Origin: Deltaproteobacteria bacterium
GTDB taxonomy: Bacteria; Myxococcota; Myxococcia; Myxococcales; 40CM-4-68-19
Direction: 5' to 3'
Length of the DNA: 8,250 bases
Assembly (NCBI GenBank): GCA_005879505.1
Contig: VBKQ01000086.1
Location: 1-8,250 of the forward strand
Positions 1 to 6,944 of the stretch are shown piece after piece. A model generated the notes under the pieces. That model made no database searches, had not been told where the DNA came from, and was given only the letters and a program-made list of their open reading frames with translations. Numbering within the stretch: position 1 is the stretch's first letter; every line of letters starts with the position of its first letter. A program made the position numbers and the translations under genes.

Positions 1-363
1 CTGCACCGTGTACCCTTCGCTGGTCTGGATGTTGACGCCCGGCCCTACCCGGTGCCCCTCGAGTTCCCCGATCGCCTCGCTGCGCGAGTTGCTCAGCTCG
101 AGGACCTGCACGCGCAGGGGAAAGCGGTGCATCGTCTCGCCGACACCGACGTAGTGCAGGCCCGTACCGTACACCACGGGCTCGATGCCCTTCCCGATGC
201 CGAACTTGATCTGCTTGACGCCCGCTTCCCCGGGCCTCACGTAGGTGGTGCAGGAGTTGTAGCCGACCAGCAGAACGATCAGCGACGCCCCCGCTACCCA
301 GAGGATGCGAAGCTTCCCGCCTTGCGGAACGCTCACGTGCGGCACGTTCAGGTTGAGAGCCAC
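1..363 (-). CDS. SPFH/band 7 (prohibitin-like) membrane protein, N-terminal part
   Basis: The first 121 codons are present; the gene runs off the left edge. A short N-terminal tail is followed by one membrane segment at about residues 18-34 (ILWVAGASLIVLLVG). Next comes the start of an SPFH-type domain: YVRPGEAGVKQ at 41-51, then the G-x-G-x-H-Y-V-G-V-G-E pattern and a strand with RFPLRVQVLELS. SPFH proteins are membrane-anchored and form large oligomeric cages or rafts, often with a protease or a small membrane partner. The start chosen is GTG at 363, one base after the stop of the upstream gene and preceded by a purine-rich GAGAGAGGA. The ATG overlapping that stop is in another frame and reaches a stop after six codons. 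Last gene visible in a three-gene operon. The family call rests on the N-terminal part only, so the exact subfamily (HflK/C, prohibitin, stomatin-like) cannot be told. Confidence 0.8.
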   Translation of the reverse strand, partial: MALNLNVPHVSVPQGGKLRILWVAGASLIVLLVGYNSCTTYVRPGEAGVKQIKFGIGKGIEPVVYGTGLHYVGVGETMHRFPLRVQVLELSNSRSEAIGELEGHRVGPGVNIQTSEGYTVQ

Positions 364-364
364 T

Positions 365-982
365 TCATCCTCTCTCTCGCGCCGCAGTGGGCGGCGCCTC
401 CGCGAGCCCGGACGGCAGCTCGAGGGCATGCGTAAGCTCGGACAGCGGCCGGTAGGTCTCGAGCGTCTCGCTGGCGCGGTGTAGATCGCCGACCAGCGCT
501 TCCAGCTGCTTGCGCCAGCGCCTGCGGTGCAGCCACATCACTCCGTCGGGAAACAAGGGCCCGAGCACGAGCAGGAGCGCCGGGAACCATTTCGCCTGGA
601 TGGGGATGTACGGCACCTCGACGCAGATGATCCCGAGGATGAAGCCGGCCAGGGCGAAGGTCGCGCGCGCCACCAGGTCGCCGCCGCGCCAGATGCCGTA
701 GTGGCGCTTGGCCAGATCGATCTCCGCCCTCGCCATCGCGGCGTACCGGGGAAGGAGGATCTCGTCGAGGGCGCGGCGGACGCGCTGCCAGTAGTGGAGA
801 TCCTCCATCCCGAGCTCCCGCAGCTGCTTCTCCATCAGCTGCAGCTCGCTCTCGGCCTCCTGCCGCAGCGACGCCTCGGCGCGCGGCGACCACTCGCGGA
901 TGCCGGGCCGGCGCAGCTCGAATTGCTCGAGGAGGAAGCGCCCCACGGCGGCGAGGCGGTACTTCTCGGGAACCATGGTCAC
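365..982 (-). CDS. two-helix membrane protein of unknown function
   Basis: I do not recognise this family. The protein is 205 residues from the GTG at 982, or 203 from the in-frame ATG at 976; neither has a strong ribosome binding site. The first ~100 residues are highly charged and look helical (rich in Glu, Arg, Leu and Gln, e.g. EAESELQLMEKQLREL), possibly coiled coil. Two hydrophobic segments follow at about 104-126 (ATFALAGFILGIICVEV) and 131-149 (WFPALLLVLGPLFP). Directly after comes a basic cluster HRRRWRKQ, which by the positive-inside rule puts the C-terminal helical tail in the cytoplasm. That topology also puts the N-terminal part in the cytoplasm, with only a short loop outside. 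It starts 3 bases after the GH18 stop and ends 1 base before the SPFH start, so the three are almost surely co-transcribed. A role as SPFH partner is inference from position only. Confidence 0.75.
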   Translation of the reverse strand: MTMVPEKYRLAAVGRFLLEQFELRRPGIREWSPRAEASLRQEAESELQLMEKQLRELGMEDLHYWQRVRRALDEILLPRYAAMARAEIDLAKRHYGIWRGGDLVARATFALAGFILGIICVEVPYIPIQAKWFPALLLVLGPLFPDGVMWLHRRRWRKQLEALVGDLHRASETLETYRPLSELTHALELPSGLAEAPPTAARERG

Positions 983-985
983 TTT

Positions 986-2188
986 CTAACACGCGCTCCG
1001 GGGTAGGGTCCGCAAGCGGCGGCGCAGGCAGAACAGGGCGAGGATCACGACGGCGGCGGGGGCCGTACCGGCCTGCGAGCACCCGCGCGCGGGGGGCGGC
1101 TGGATGGGAACCTCGGGGAAGTAGGCCAACTGCAGCGCGTTCCAGGCCTCGGTGCGCGCGCCGTCGTATCCGAGCGCCCAGATCATCACGCCGGCCAGAT
1201 CGCGCGTGCGCGCGAATCGGTACTTGAGCGCGAGCGATTCGCCGTCCTCGACCCAGCCCTGCCGCGGCTGGCCCGCGGCTGCGTACGCGTACCAAGGCGT
1301 CTGGGAGGCTGTATCCCAGACCCGGCCGTAGGTGGCGAATTTCGTGAAGACAGAGTCGAACAGCACGCTGGTCCCCGTGCTGGTCGTGGCGGCGCCCGCG
1401 GTCAGCGTCGTGGTGGGCCACTCGTAGCCGTAATAGGGGACGCCCATGGCGATCGCGCCCACGGAAACGAGCGCCAGATAGCCGTCCACCGCGTTCTCGA
1501 CGCTCGCGAGCGGCGAAACGGCACCGGCCGAGGGGCCCGTGCGCCAGTGGTAGTCGTATTCCATCAGCAGCAGCCGGTTCGCCCGCGACGCCAGCGCCGG
1601 AATGTCATAGCCGCCGTACGATGCCGAGGCGGGCATCGCCAGGGTCAGCTCGATAGCCTGGGGGAGCGCCTCGCGCAGCTGCTGCACGAACGTCGTGAAG
1701 GCATCGCGAGAAGCGGTCGGCACGAATTCGTAATCGAGATTGATGCCGTCCGGCGCCAGCGCCGTCAGCTGCTGCACCGCGGCCGCGCGCGCAGAGGAGC
1801 TGGCGAGGAACGTCGCAACCTCGTTTCCGCCCGAGGTGTTGAACAACGTCGCGCACAGGTGCACGCGGACGCCGTTGGCATGGGCGGCCGAGACCAGCGC
1901 CGCGCCGGGGAGCGCGTGCGGATTGGAGACCGTGCCGTCCGTCCCGACCTCCACCGAAAACGCGATGATGTCGGTGATCAGGTCCCAGCGAAATGCATTC
2001 AGATCGATGCTCTCCCAGTAGGGCAGATAGCCATAGACGCGCTTCGGCAATGCGACGAAGGCCGCGGATGCGGGACGGGTGCCGGACGGCGGCATGGAGA
2101 CCCATGCTGCCGGCGCGTCCTGGGCATGCGCGAGTGCGTCCGCAGCGTGGGGTCCGAGCGAGACCAACGCTGCCAGCAGGGCGTGCAC
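986..2188 (-). CDS. secreted glycoside hydrolase family 18 protein with MYXO-CTERM-like tail
   Basis: A 400-residue chitinase-like hydrolase. The GH18 fold starts with VYGYLPYWESIDL (51-63). The family signature DGINLDYE lies at 147-154, with the catalytic Glu at 154 and the supporting Asp residues at 147 and 152. YDYHW (211-215) and GVPYYGYEW (249-257) fit the later barrel strands that line the substrate groove, and MIWALGYDG (335-343) fits the last strand. Known members cleave beta-1,4 GlcNAc links in chitin or peptidoglycan, or bind without cleaving; the intact signature suggests an active enzyme. The N-terminus is a weak signal peptide (LLAALVSL, then Ala-rich) lacking basic residues. The C-terminus has a Pro-rich linker, Gly369-Cys370, a hydrophobic stretch and RRRLR, like the MYXO-CTERM sorting signal. 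GTG at 2188 is the only usual start after an in-frame stop upstream. First gene of the operon with the membrane and SPFH proteins. Confidence 0.88.
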   Translation of the reverse strand: MHALLAALVSLGPHAADALAHAQDAPAAWVSMPPSGTRPASAAFVALPKRVYGYLPYWESIDLNAFRWDLITDIIAFSVEVGTDGTVSNPHALPGAALVSAAHANGVRVHLCATLFNTSGGNEVATFLASSSARAAAVQQLTALAPDGINLDYEFVPTASRDAFTTFVQQLREALPQAIELTLAMPASASYGGYDIPALASRANRLLLMEYDYHWRTGPSAGAVSPLASVENAVDGYLALVSVGAIAMGVPYYGYEWPTTTLTAGAATTSTGTSVLFDSVFTKFATYGRVWDTASQTPWYAYAAAGQPRQGWVEDGESLALKYRFARTRDLAGVMIWALGYDGARTEAWNALQLAYFPEVPIQPPPARGCSQAGTAPAAVVILALFCLRRRLRTLPRSAC

Positions 2189-2262
2189 CGGGCGCTGACG
2201 GTATCCGCAGTGGCGGGGTTGGTGCCAGGCGGCGGACGTGTGTATCGCTTATGCTTCGACCG
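2189..2262. promoter_or_regulatory. divergent intergenic region between GH18 operon and DCC gene
   Basis: These 74 bases separate two divergent starts and must hold promoters for both. On the plus strand TATGCT (2250-2255) resembles a -10 box and ends 7 bases before the ATG at 2263, but no good -35 lies 16-18 bases upstream. No Shine-Dalgarno sequence precedes either candidate start of the DCC gene, which fits a leaderless message. On the minus strand I see no convincing box. The assignment rests on gene arrangement, not on a clear motif. Confidence 0.35.
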
Positions 2263-2649
2263 ATGATCGTGGTGTACGACGCGGACTGCGGGGTATGCCA
2301 GGCGTCGGTCGCCTGGGTGAAGGAGCGCGACCGGCATGGCGTCTTCGAGTTCGTCGGCAACGAATCCGCCCAGCTCCCGCCTGGCGTGTCACGCGAAGAG
2401 ACCGAACACACCATGATCGTGCTCGACGGCGGGCGGCGGTTCGTCCGCGCCGAGGGAGTTGCTCGAATCCTGAGCGAGCTCCGGGGGTGGTCCGCGATCG
2501 GCGCGCTGCTGCGGGCGCCCGGCGTCAGGCACTTCGCGCGCTGGGGCTATGACAAGTTCGCGCAGAACCGGCACCGCATCTCGGCGGCGCTGGGAGTGCG
2601 GGCGTGCGCGATGCCCGAGCGGAAGCACCCGGAACAACTCAGCAAATAA
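2263..2649 (+). CDS. DCC-family (DUF393) putative thiol-disulfide oxidoreductase
   Basis: A 128-residue protein beginning MIVVYDADCGVCQASV. The DxDCxxC motif (Asp6, Asp8, Cys9, Cys12) straight after the first beta strand is the hallmark of the DCC family (DUF393, YuxK-like), a thioredoxin-like group named for these residues. Members are predicted thiol-disulfide oxidoreductases; substrates are mostly unknown. Later conserved-looking parts are VLDGGRRFVRAEGVARIL and the RHFARWGYDKFAQNRHR segment, where many members have a Y-x-x-x-A/F-x-N-R pattern. Length matches the family (about 110-140). An in-frame ATG at 2251 would add MLRP; 2263 is preferred because the strand begins there in homologues, and neither has a ribosome binding site. 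It stands alone, divergent from the GH18 operon and converging on the E1 beta gene 64 bases away. Confidence 0.87.
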   Translation: MIVVYDADCGVCQASVAWVKERDRHGVFEFVGNESAQLPPGVSREETEHTMIVLDGGRRFVRAEGVARILSELRGWSAIGALLRAPGVRHFARWGYDKFAQNRHRISAALGVRACAMPERKHPEQLSK

Positions 2650-2713
2650 CCACCCAGCGCGGCGTCGATCCGCGTCGATGGGGCTGTCTTGGGCAGCGGT
2701 TCAACCGGTAACG
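2650..2713. other. convergent intergenic spacer, no clear terminator
   Basis: Two genes end toward each other here, so termination is expected on both strands. I see only weak structure: a 4-bp stem GCTG/CAGC (2683-2686 with 2694-2697), a tight CGGTT-C-AACCG palindrome (2697-2707), and GCGTCGAT repeated ten bases apart (2662, 2672). None is followed by a T-run on either strand, so no classical intrinsic terminator can be called. Confidence 0.3.
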
Positions 2714-3775
2714 TCACGGCTCACTCCTCGCCAGCGAGCGGATCGCGTCGGTGATCGACGGCAGCTGCGGCACGGAAACCATTTCCAGGCTGTCCGCGAG
2801 CCCGATACCCGGCACGTGCGCGCCGGCCAGCAGCCTCGGTGGCGCGGCCAGCTCGTAGAACAGCTCTTCCACGGTGCGGCGGATGAGGTGCTCGCCGAAG
2901 TTGGTGATCTCGCTGTCCTCGTTCACGTAGAGGACGCGGCCGGTGCGCCGTACGGATTCCGAGATCCGCGACCAGTCGTACGGATGGAGCGACCGCAGAT
3001 CGATCACCTCCGCGTCGATCCCTTCCTCGACGAGCGCCTCCGCCGCCTTGACGCACAAGGGCAGCGTCCGGCCGTAGCTGACTACGGTCAGGTCGCGCCC
3101 GGACCGGACGGTGCGCGCCTCGCCGAACGGGACGAGGTGATCGGGCGTCTCGGGCCACTGCGGCTTCCATGAGGTCCGGTCGCCGAGCGGCGCATCGATC
3201 ATCTTCGCCAGCACGCGGTCGTCGCCCGGTTCACCCGGGATCTCCTCTCCCGGAAGCGAGCGCACGCGCATCAGGGATTTGGGGACCAGGAAGAAGCAGG
3301 GGTTCGGGTCGACGATGCAGGAGAGGAGGAGACCGTAGGCATCGCGCGGCGTCGAGGGCAACGCGATCTTGAAGCCGGGGATGTGCGTCGTCGTCGCGTC
3401 GAAGGAATGCGAGTGGTAGATGCTGCCACGGATGCCCGACCCGACCGGCGTCATGATGGTGATCGGGCAGTTCCACTCGCCGTTCGACATCCAGTGGTGC
3501 ATGCCGGCGAGCTTGAGCAGATCGATGCTGTTGAAGCCGTAGTCACAGAACTGGATCTCCGCCACGTTGCGGCAGCCCGCCAGGCCAAGGCCAATGCTGG
3601 TGCCGACGATCCCGCGCTCGTCCAGGGGCGAGTTCCATGCCGTCTTCAGCCCCTGCGTAGCGGTGAACGCGCCGCCGAGCGGCGGTCCGACGTCTTCGCC
3701 GAAGATGTCCGTGACTCCGTGACGCTCCTCGCCGACGTGCAGCGCCATCCGGATGGCCTGGACCATGTTGCTCAT
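2714..3775 (-). CDS. 2-oxoacid (probably branched-chain) dehydrogenase E1 component, beta subunit
   Basis: A 353-residue transketolase-like beta subunit. With E1 alpha it forms the cytoplasmic E1 that decarboxylates a 2-oxoacid using thiamine diphosphate and acylates the lipoyl arm of E2. The pyrimidine-binding part has GEDVG (26-30; Glu27 fits the residue contacting the cofactor), GGAFTATQGL, LDERGIVGTSIGLGLAG and EIQFCDY (73-79). HSHSFDATTTHIPGFK (121-136) replaces the usual HSQS...H-x-PG segment. LLLSCIVDPNPCFF (149-162) resembles branched-chain dehydrogenases (GLLLSCIEDKNPCIFF in animals) more than pyruvate dehydrogenases. The C-terminal domain (from about 215) carries LTVVSYG and VIDLRSLHPYD, typical of the family. 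Length is slightly above the usual 325-350. The ATG overlaps the E1 alpha stop as ATGA, implying translational coupling and equal subunit supply. No E2 or E3 gene follows; a pyruvate or acetoin type cannot be fully excluded. Confidence 0.92.
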   Translation of the reverse strand: MSNMVQAIRMALHVGEERHGVTDIFGEDVGPPLGGAFTATQGLKTAWNSPLDERGIVGTSIGLGLAGCRNVAEIQFCDYGFNSIDLLKLAGMHHWMSNGEWNCPITIMTPVGSGIRGSIYHSHSFDATTTHIPGFKIALPSTPRDAYGLLLSCIVDPNPCFFLVPKSLMRVRSLPGEEIPGEPGDDRVLAKMIDAPLGDRTSWKPQWPETPDHLVPFGEARTVRSGRDLTVVSYGRTLPLCVKAAEALVEEGIDAEVIDLRSLHPYDWSRISESVRRTGRVLYVNEDSEITNFGEHLIRRTVEELFYELAAPPRLLAGAHVPGIGLADSLEMVSVPQLPSITDAIRSLARSEP

Positions 3776-4797
3776 CCGTCGCCTCGCACCAGGTCCCGGT
3801 CGGCGAACACGTGCTCGTAGATGCTCTTCGACTCGGGCTGCGGCTCCTCCTTGACCTGCTTGTGCGCCGCGAGCAGCTCGGCGGTGAACTGCGCGCGCAG
3901 CTCGTCCATCTGCTGCCGCGTGAGCAGCCCGCGCTCCTCCAGCCTGCGCTCGAATCCGGCGATGCAGTCCGCCTCATCGTTGGTCCGATTCGCGCCGGAG
4001 GCGGAGCTGTGGCCGTACAGGCGGCTGACCATGGCCTCGAGCAAGAAAGGCTTCCGCTCGGTGCGCACGTACTCCATGGCCGCGGAGAGCTCGCGGTAGC
4101 TGACCTCCGGGTCGTTGCCGTCGATGGTCTTGCTCTCGATCCCGAACGCCTTGCCGCGATCGCTGATCCGCTTCTCGCCGTGCTGCCCCTGAAAGTGCGT
4201 GGAGATGCCCCATTTGTTGTTGGTGACGATCATCAGCACCGGCAGCTGGTTGGCGGGCCGTGACGACCACACCAGGCAGGTGGAGAAGTCGCCTTCCGCG
4301 GTGCCGGCGTCACCCCCGGTCACGATGGTGATCCCGCGGCCGCCGGCGCGCTTGTTGGCGATCGCGGTCCCCGGGGCGATCGAGTATTGCACTTCGATGG
4401 GGCTGGAGACGGGAACGACGTTCCACTGCCGGATCGAGTAGTGCCCGACGAAGTTGCGGCCGCCCGAATACGGATCGGTGGCGCTGTTCTTCATCTGCCG
4501 CATCGCATCGATCGGGTCGGCGCCCATGGCGAGAAGCGTGGCCGACTGGCGGTAATGGAAGTGGCAGTAGTCGTACTGCGGACCCCTGCCTTTGTGGATC
4601 AGGAGGCCGAGCGGCACGTTGAAGGCCTCTTCGCCGGGTCCGCCGATCCAGAAGAACCCGTCCCCCTGCCGGTACATCTGGATCAGGCGCTCTTCGAGCA
4701 CCCGCGCTTTCACCATCAGCGAATGCAGCTTCGACAATAGATCTGGCGAGAGCTCCGAGGCGGGGGGCGAGCGGACGGGCCGCAGGCTGGTGCTCAC
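3772..4797 (-). CDS. 2-oxoacid (probably branched-chain) dehydrogenase E1 component, alpha subunit
   Basis: A 341-residue alpha subunit of the thiamine-diphosphate E1 heterotetramer, partner of the next gene. GGPGEEAFNVPLG (52-64) and FHYRQSATLLAMG (79-91) match the family's I-x-x-x-GQEA and HYR-x-x-x-x-L-x-x-G segments. The Mg/ThDP motif is GGDAGTAEGDF (161-171) followed by TNN (192-194) after about 21 residues, the usual G-D-x(25-30)-NN arrangement. GGRNFVGHYS (112-121) and YGHSSASG (261-268) correspond to the loops that shape the active site; the latter is the phosphorylation-loop region in mitochondrial enzymes. The N-terminal extension of mitochondrial forms is absent. The start is GTG at 4797, with AAGGAGA 7 bases upstream, the strongest ribosome binding site near any start here. 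It lies 41 bases after the porin stop and overlaps E1 beta by 4 bases. Branched-chain specificity is inferred mainly from the beta subunit. Confidence 0.92.
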   Translation of the reverse strand: MSTSLRPVRSPPASELSPDLLSKLHSLMVKARVLEERLIQMYRQGDGFFWIGGPGEEAFNVPLGLLIHKGRGPQYDYCHFHYRQSATLLAMGADPIDAMRQMKNSATDPYSGGRNFVGHYSIRQWNVVPVSSPIEVQYSIAPGTAIANKRAGGRGITIVTGGDAGTAEGDFSTCLVWSSRPANQLPVLMIVTNNKWGISTHFQGQHGEKRISDRGKAFGIESKTIDGNDPEVSYRELSAAMEYVRTERKPFLLEAMVSRLYGHSSASGANRTNDEADCIAGFERRLEERGLLTRQQMDELRAQFTAELLAAHKQVKEEPQPESKSIYEHVFADRDLVRGDG

Positions 4798-4804
4798 GAG
4801 CTGG

Positions 4805-4811
4805 TCTCCTT
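4805..4811 (-). promoter_or_regulatory. ribosome binding site of E1 alpha
   Basis: AAGGAGA on the minus strand, 7 bases before the GTG at 4797. It fixes this non-ATG start and allows strong independent initiation, since the porin stop is 41 bases upstream and coupling is unlikely. I see no terminator hairpin in the gap, so read-through from the porin gene is expected. Confidence 0.75.
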
Positions 4812-4838
4812 GCGCGGCGCTTTTTAGCCCAAGCGACT

Positions 4839-5925
4839 TCAGAACGCCACGTGGGCCCGGGCGGTGAAGATGTGCACTGGACCCCGATCACGGTTGTAGG
4901 CCGGATTGAACAACGGTTGGTAATTCACACCCAGCGAAACGTGCTCGTCGAGAGCGGCGCGATAGAAGAGCTCACCGAGCACCTCGGCTCCGTAATTGAG
5001 GGCTCCGTCGCCGATGAGGAATCCATACCCGCCCGAAGCCAGGTAGGACCGGTGCGCGGCAGAGAGGCCCGACACGACCAGCGCGGCGCCCGCCTCGTCG
5101 TTCCCCCGTCCCCAACGCGCACCCGACTGGACGGCCCCGACCGCGAGCGAGCGATCGATCTCGGTGAAGGCCCAGGTCTCATTCTGTCCGTCGTTGAAGC
5201 TCGCGCGGGCGAAACAGCCGAGGCCGCCGCCGAAATCGTAATTCGCGCTCGCCGCGGCGCCGGCCTTGGTCCGGCCATCCGCGCGCGTCGCGGATACGTC
5301 GACGCGGCGCGCGACTGCCTGCGCGTAGCTCCCCATGTGAGCGGTATTGAGGAACCCCAGCGCCCGGACGGCGCCATGCCCGGAACGCGCTTCCACCTCC
5401 GCGACCAGCCCGCGCGCCTTGGTGATGTCGCGCTCCAGCGCAGCCCCGTTCGCGACCAGCGGTTCGAGGAACATCCCGGCGCGCACCGACCACCATTCGT
5501 GCGTGTAGTCCACCGCCCCTCCCCAGGTGTAGCCGCGCACGTCGGCCGGATAGTCGTAGGCGGCAGATGCCCAGAGCCCCCAGCTCATGAAACGGGTGTG
5601 GGGTTCGTTGGACACCGGGTTGTTGTCGAAGACATCCGGCGTGCTGAACTTGCCGAGGGTGATCGTCACCGGACCGGCCTCTTGGCGCAGCGAGACGCGC
5701 GCCAGGATCACCGTGGGCTCCGGATTGCCGATGCGGTAGACCTCGCCGCTCGGAAATGCCGCGACTCCCAGCGTCGAGCTGAGCCCGCGCCCGCCTGTAT
5801 GGCGCGTGGAACTCATGGTGCGCCTGCCCCGCGACCGTGGCCTGGAAGTAGAAAGGTGAATTCTCTTCCGCCAACGACGCAGAGGCGGCCAGCGCCGCCG
5901 CCGATGCGGCGGCAAGCGCGCGCAT
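4839..5925 (-). CDS. OprB-type carbohydrate-selective porin, frameshifted after the signal peptide region
   Basis: Two frames together give a full OprB-family outer-membrane beta-barrel of about 361 residues. From ATG 5925 the first frame encodes a signal peptide (MRALAAASAAALAASASLA, probable cleavage before EEN) and FQATVAGQAHHEFHAPY (residues 27-43). The second frame, from about 5795 to the TGA at 4839, continues with GGRGLSSTLGV, AFPSGEVYRIG, GKFSTPDVFDNN, YDYPADVRGYTWGG and the end NPAYNRDRGPVHIFTARAHVAF, all typical of OprB porins, with a final Phe as barrels usually have. Dropping one base near 5796 (the A after CCATAC) joins them as PYGGRGLSS, where the family has PYSGxNSL. The ATG overlaps the upstream stop as TGATG, so 5925 is the true start. 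The family role is passive sugar or solute uptake. No other damage is seen, so the break is a recent mutation or a sequencing error; 361 is somewhat short for OprB. Confidence 0.85.
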
Positions 5926-6944
5926 CAGTCGCGGCCCAACTCCGGCTCCACGACGGGCTGCTGCGGCGACGCCGGCTCTTCCTCCGGCTCTCCTGCTGGT
6001 CCGGGCTCCGAGTCCGCCACCACCGCGCCTGGCGAGGCCTCGGTGACCGGCGGCTGCGGCACCACCTCTTTCGCAGCGCTGATCACGTGCTGCCCTGGCT
6101 TCGAGGGCCGCGGCACGTTCGTGGAGGCGAGCACGGCCAGCTCGACGTAGCGATCCAGCTGCGTCCAGGCTAGGAACCGATCCAGCTCCGCCGCGGTCTG
6201 CTCGCCCAGGTCCTTCGTCAGCGGCTGATCGGCCCAGCCGTCGGCGTAGGCGTCGTAGAGCTTTTGCACGAACTCGACGGCACGCCGCGCTTCCTCGAGG
6301 ACTTCGCGGTCCGCGCGCCAGGGGCCCGGCGAGCGCCGCGGGAGCGCGGCGCGCCGGAGCGTCGCCACGTTGCGGCGGTAGCTCTGCGCAGCCTTCGCCA
6401 GATTGGGGGAGGCGGCCAGGAGCTTCGAGCGCAGCTCGAGGCGTGGGCTGACGGGGGCGGGCGGAGCCGACTCCGGCGCGGGTACCGGCACTTCCGCGGG
6501 CCCTGCAACCGGAGCATCGTCGGAAGGGGCTGGCGCGGGTAACGTTCCGGCGCCCGCCTCCGCGGGCGCCGGTGCTGCGGGCGGCGGTGCTTTGTCCGCG
6601 GCAGCGAGCTGACCGAGGGCGAGCGGCAGATCGCGCAGGAACCGCTGCAGGTCGAATCCCTGCCCTCCTTCGTACAGCCGGGAGAGCGAAGCGGTGAGCC
6701 GCTCGACGGCGCCGGAGCGGAGCTGTTCCATGATGCGGGGAAAGTCGAGGAAGGCGCGGCGCTGCGTGTCCATCTTCTGGTGCAGGCGCTCCGCGAAAGC
6801 GAGGGCCGAGATCGCCTGCTCGACGTCGCGACGGATCGCATCGCGCAACGGCGCCCAGCCGCTGCCGCCCGCCGCCATGCCTCCAGGCTTCTGCGGCTGC
6901 GGGCCTGCGCCTGCCCCTGCTCCCCTGCCCTTCTTGCGTGCCAC
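5925..6944 (-). CDS. Ala/Pro-rich protein of unknown function, translationally coupled to the porin
   Basis: I do not recognise this 339-residue protein. It has no signal peptide or membrane segment, so it is probably cytoplasmic. A basic, Gly-rich start (MARKKGRGAGAGAG) leads to a helical block at about 30-117, containing RRDVEQAISALAFAERLHQK and FLRDLPLALGQLAAA. A Pro/Ala-rich linker (118-166) connects to a second helical, charged block at about 167-276 (e.g. EVLEEARRAVEFVQKLYDAYADGW). The tail (277-339) is Pro/Glu-rich and probably disordered. The start is GTG at 6944 with AAGGAG 5 bases upstream. Its TGA shares a base with the porin ATG (TGATG), so the two are translated together. It is probably the first gene of the block that continues through the porin and E1 genes. 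Coding is supported by frame length, the ribosome binding site and the stop/start overlap rather than by homology. A regulatory or scaffold role would be a guess. Confidence 0.7.
   Translation of the reverse strand: MARKKGRGAGAGAGPQPQKPGGMAAGGSGWAPLRDAIRRDVEQAISALAFAERLHQKMDTQRRAFLDFPRIMEQLRSGAVERLTASLSRLYEGGQGFDLQRFLRDLPLALGQLAAADKAPPPAAPAPAEAGAGTLPAPAPSDDAPVAGPAEVPVPAPESAPPAPVSPRLELRSKLLAASPNLAKAAQSYRRNVATLRRAALPRRSPGPWRADREVLEEARRAVEFVQKLYDAYADGWADQPLTKDLGEQTAAELDRFLAWTQLDRYVELAVLASTNVPRPSKPGQHVISAAKEVVPQPPVTEASPGAVVADSEPGPAGEPEEEPASPQQPVVEPELGRD

Noticed and set aside
161..171. GDAG in place of GDGA in the E1 alpha thiamine-diphosphate motif (residue positions 161-171 of the protein, bases about 4285-4317)
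   Set aside because: The Asp, the following EGD and the downstream NN are all kept at proper spacing. Small-residue swaps here are common in the family, so loss of function is not indicated.
986..996. CTAACACGCGC occurs here and again at 7032-7042, near the GNAT -10
   Set aside because: The first copy lies at the end of the GH18 gene and the junction to the next gene, not in a promoter setting; an 11-base match in GC-rich DNA is weak evidence of a shared site.
348..1421. Open frame (357 codons) on the minus strand overlapping the GH18 C-terminus and the membrane protein
   Set aside because: It overlaps two better supported genes in another frame and encodes an Arg/Ala-rich sequence with no domain. 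Its final ATG-led part stops after six codons, inside the SPFH gene.
2683..2707. Small inverted repeats in the convergent gap as a bidirectional terminator
   Set aside because: The stems are only 4-5 bp, one has a single-base loop, and no T-run follows on either strand.
4851..6173. Long open frame (440 codons) on the plus strand opposite the porin
   Set aside because: It is antisense to recognisable OprB sequence, Arg/Gly-rich, without known motifs. GC-rich DNA commonly leaves the antisense frame open.
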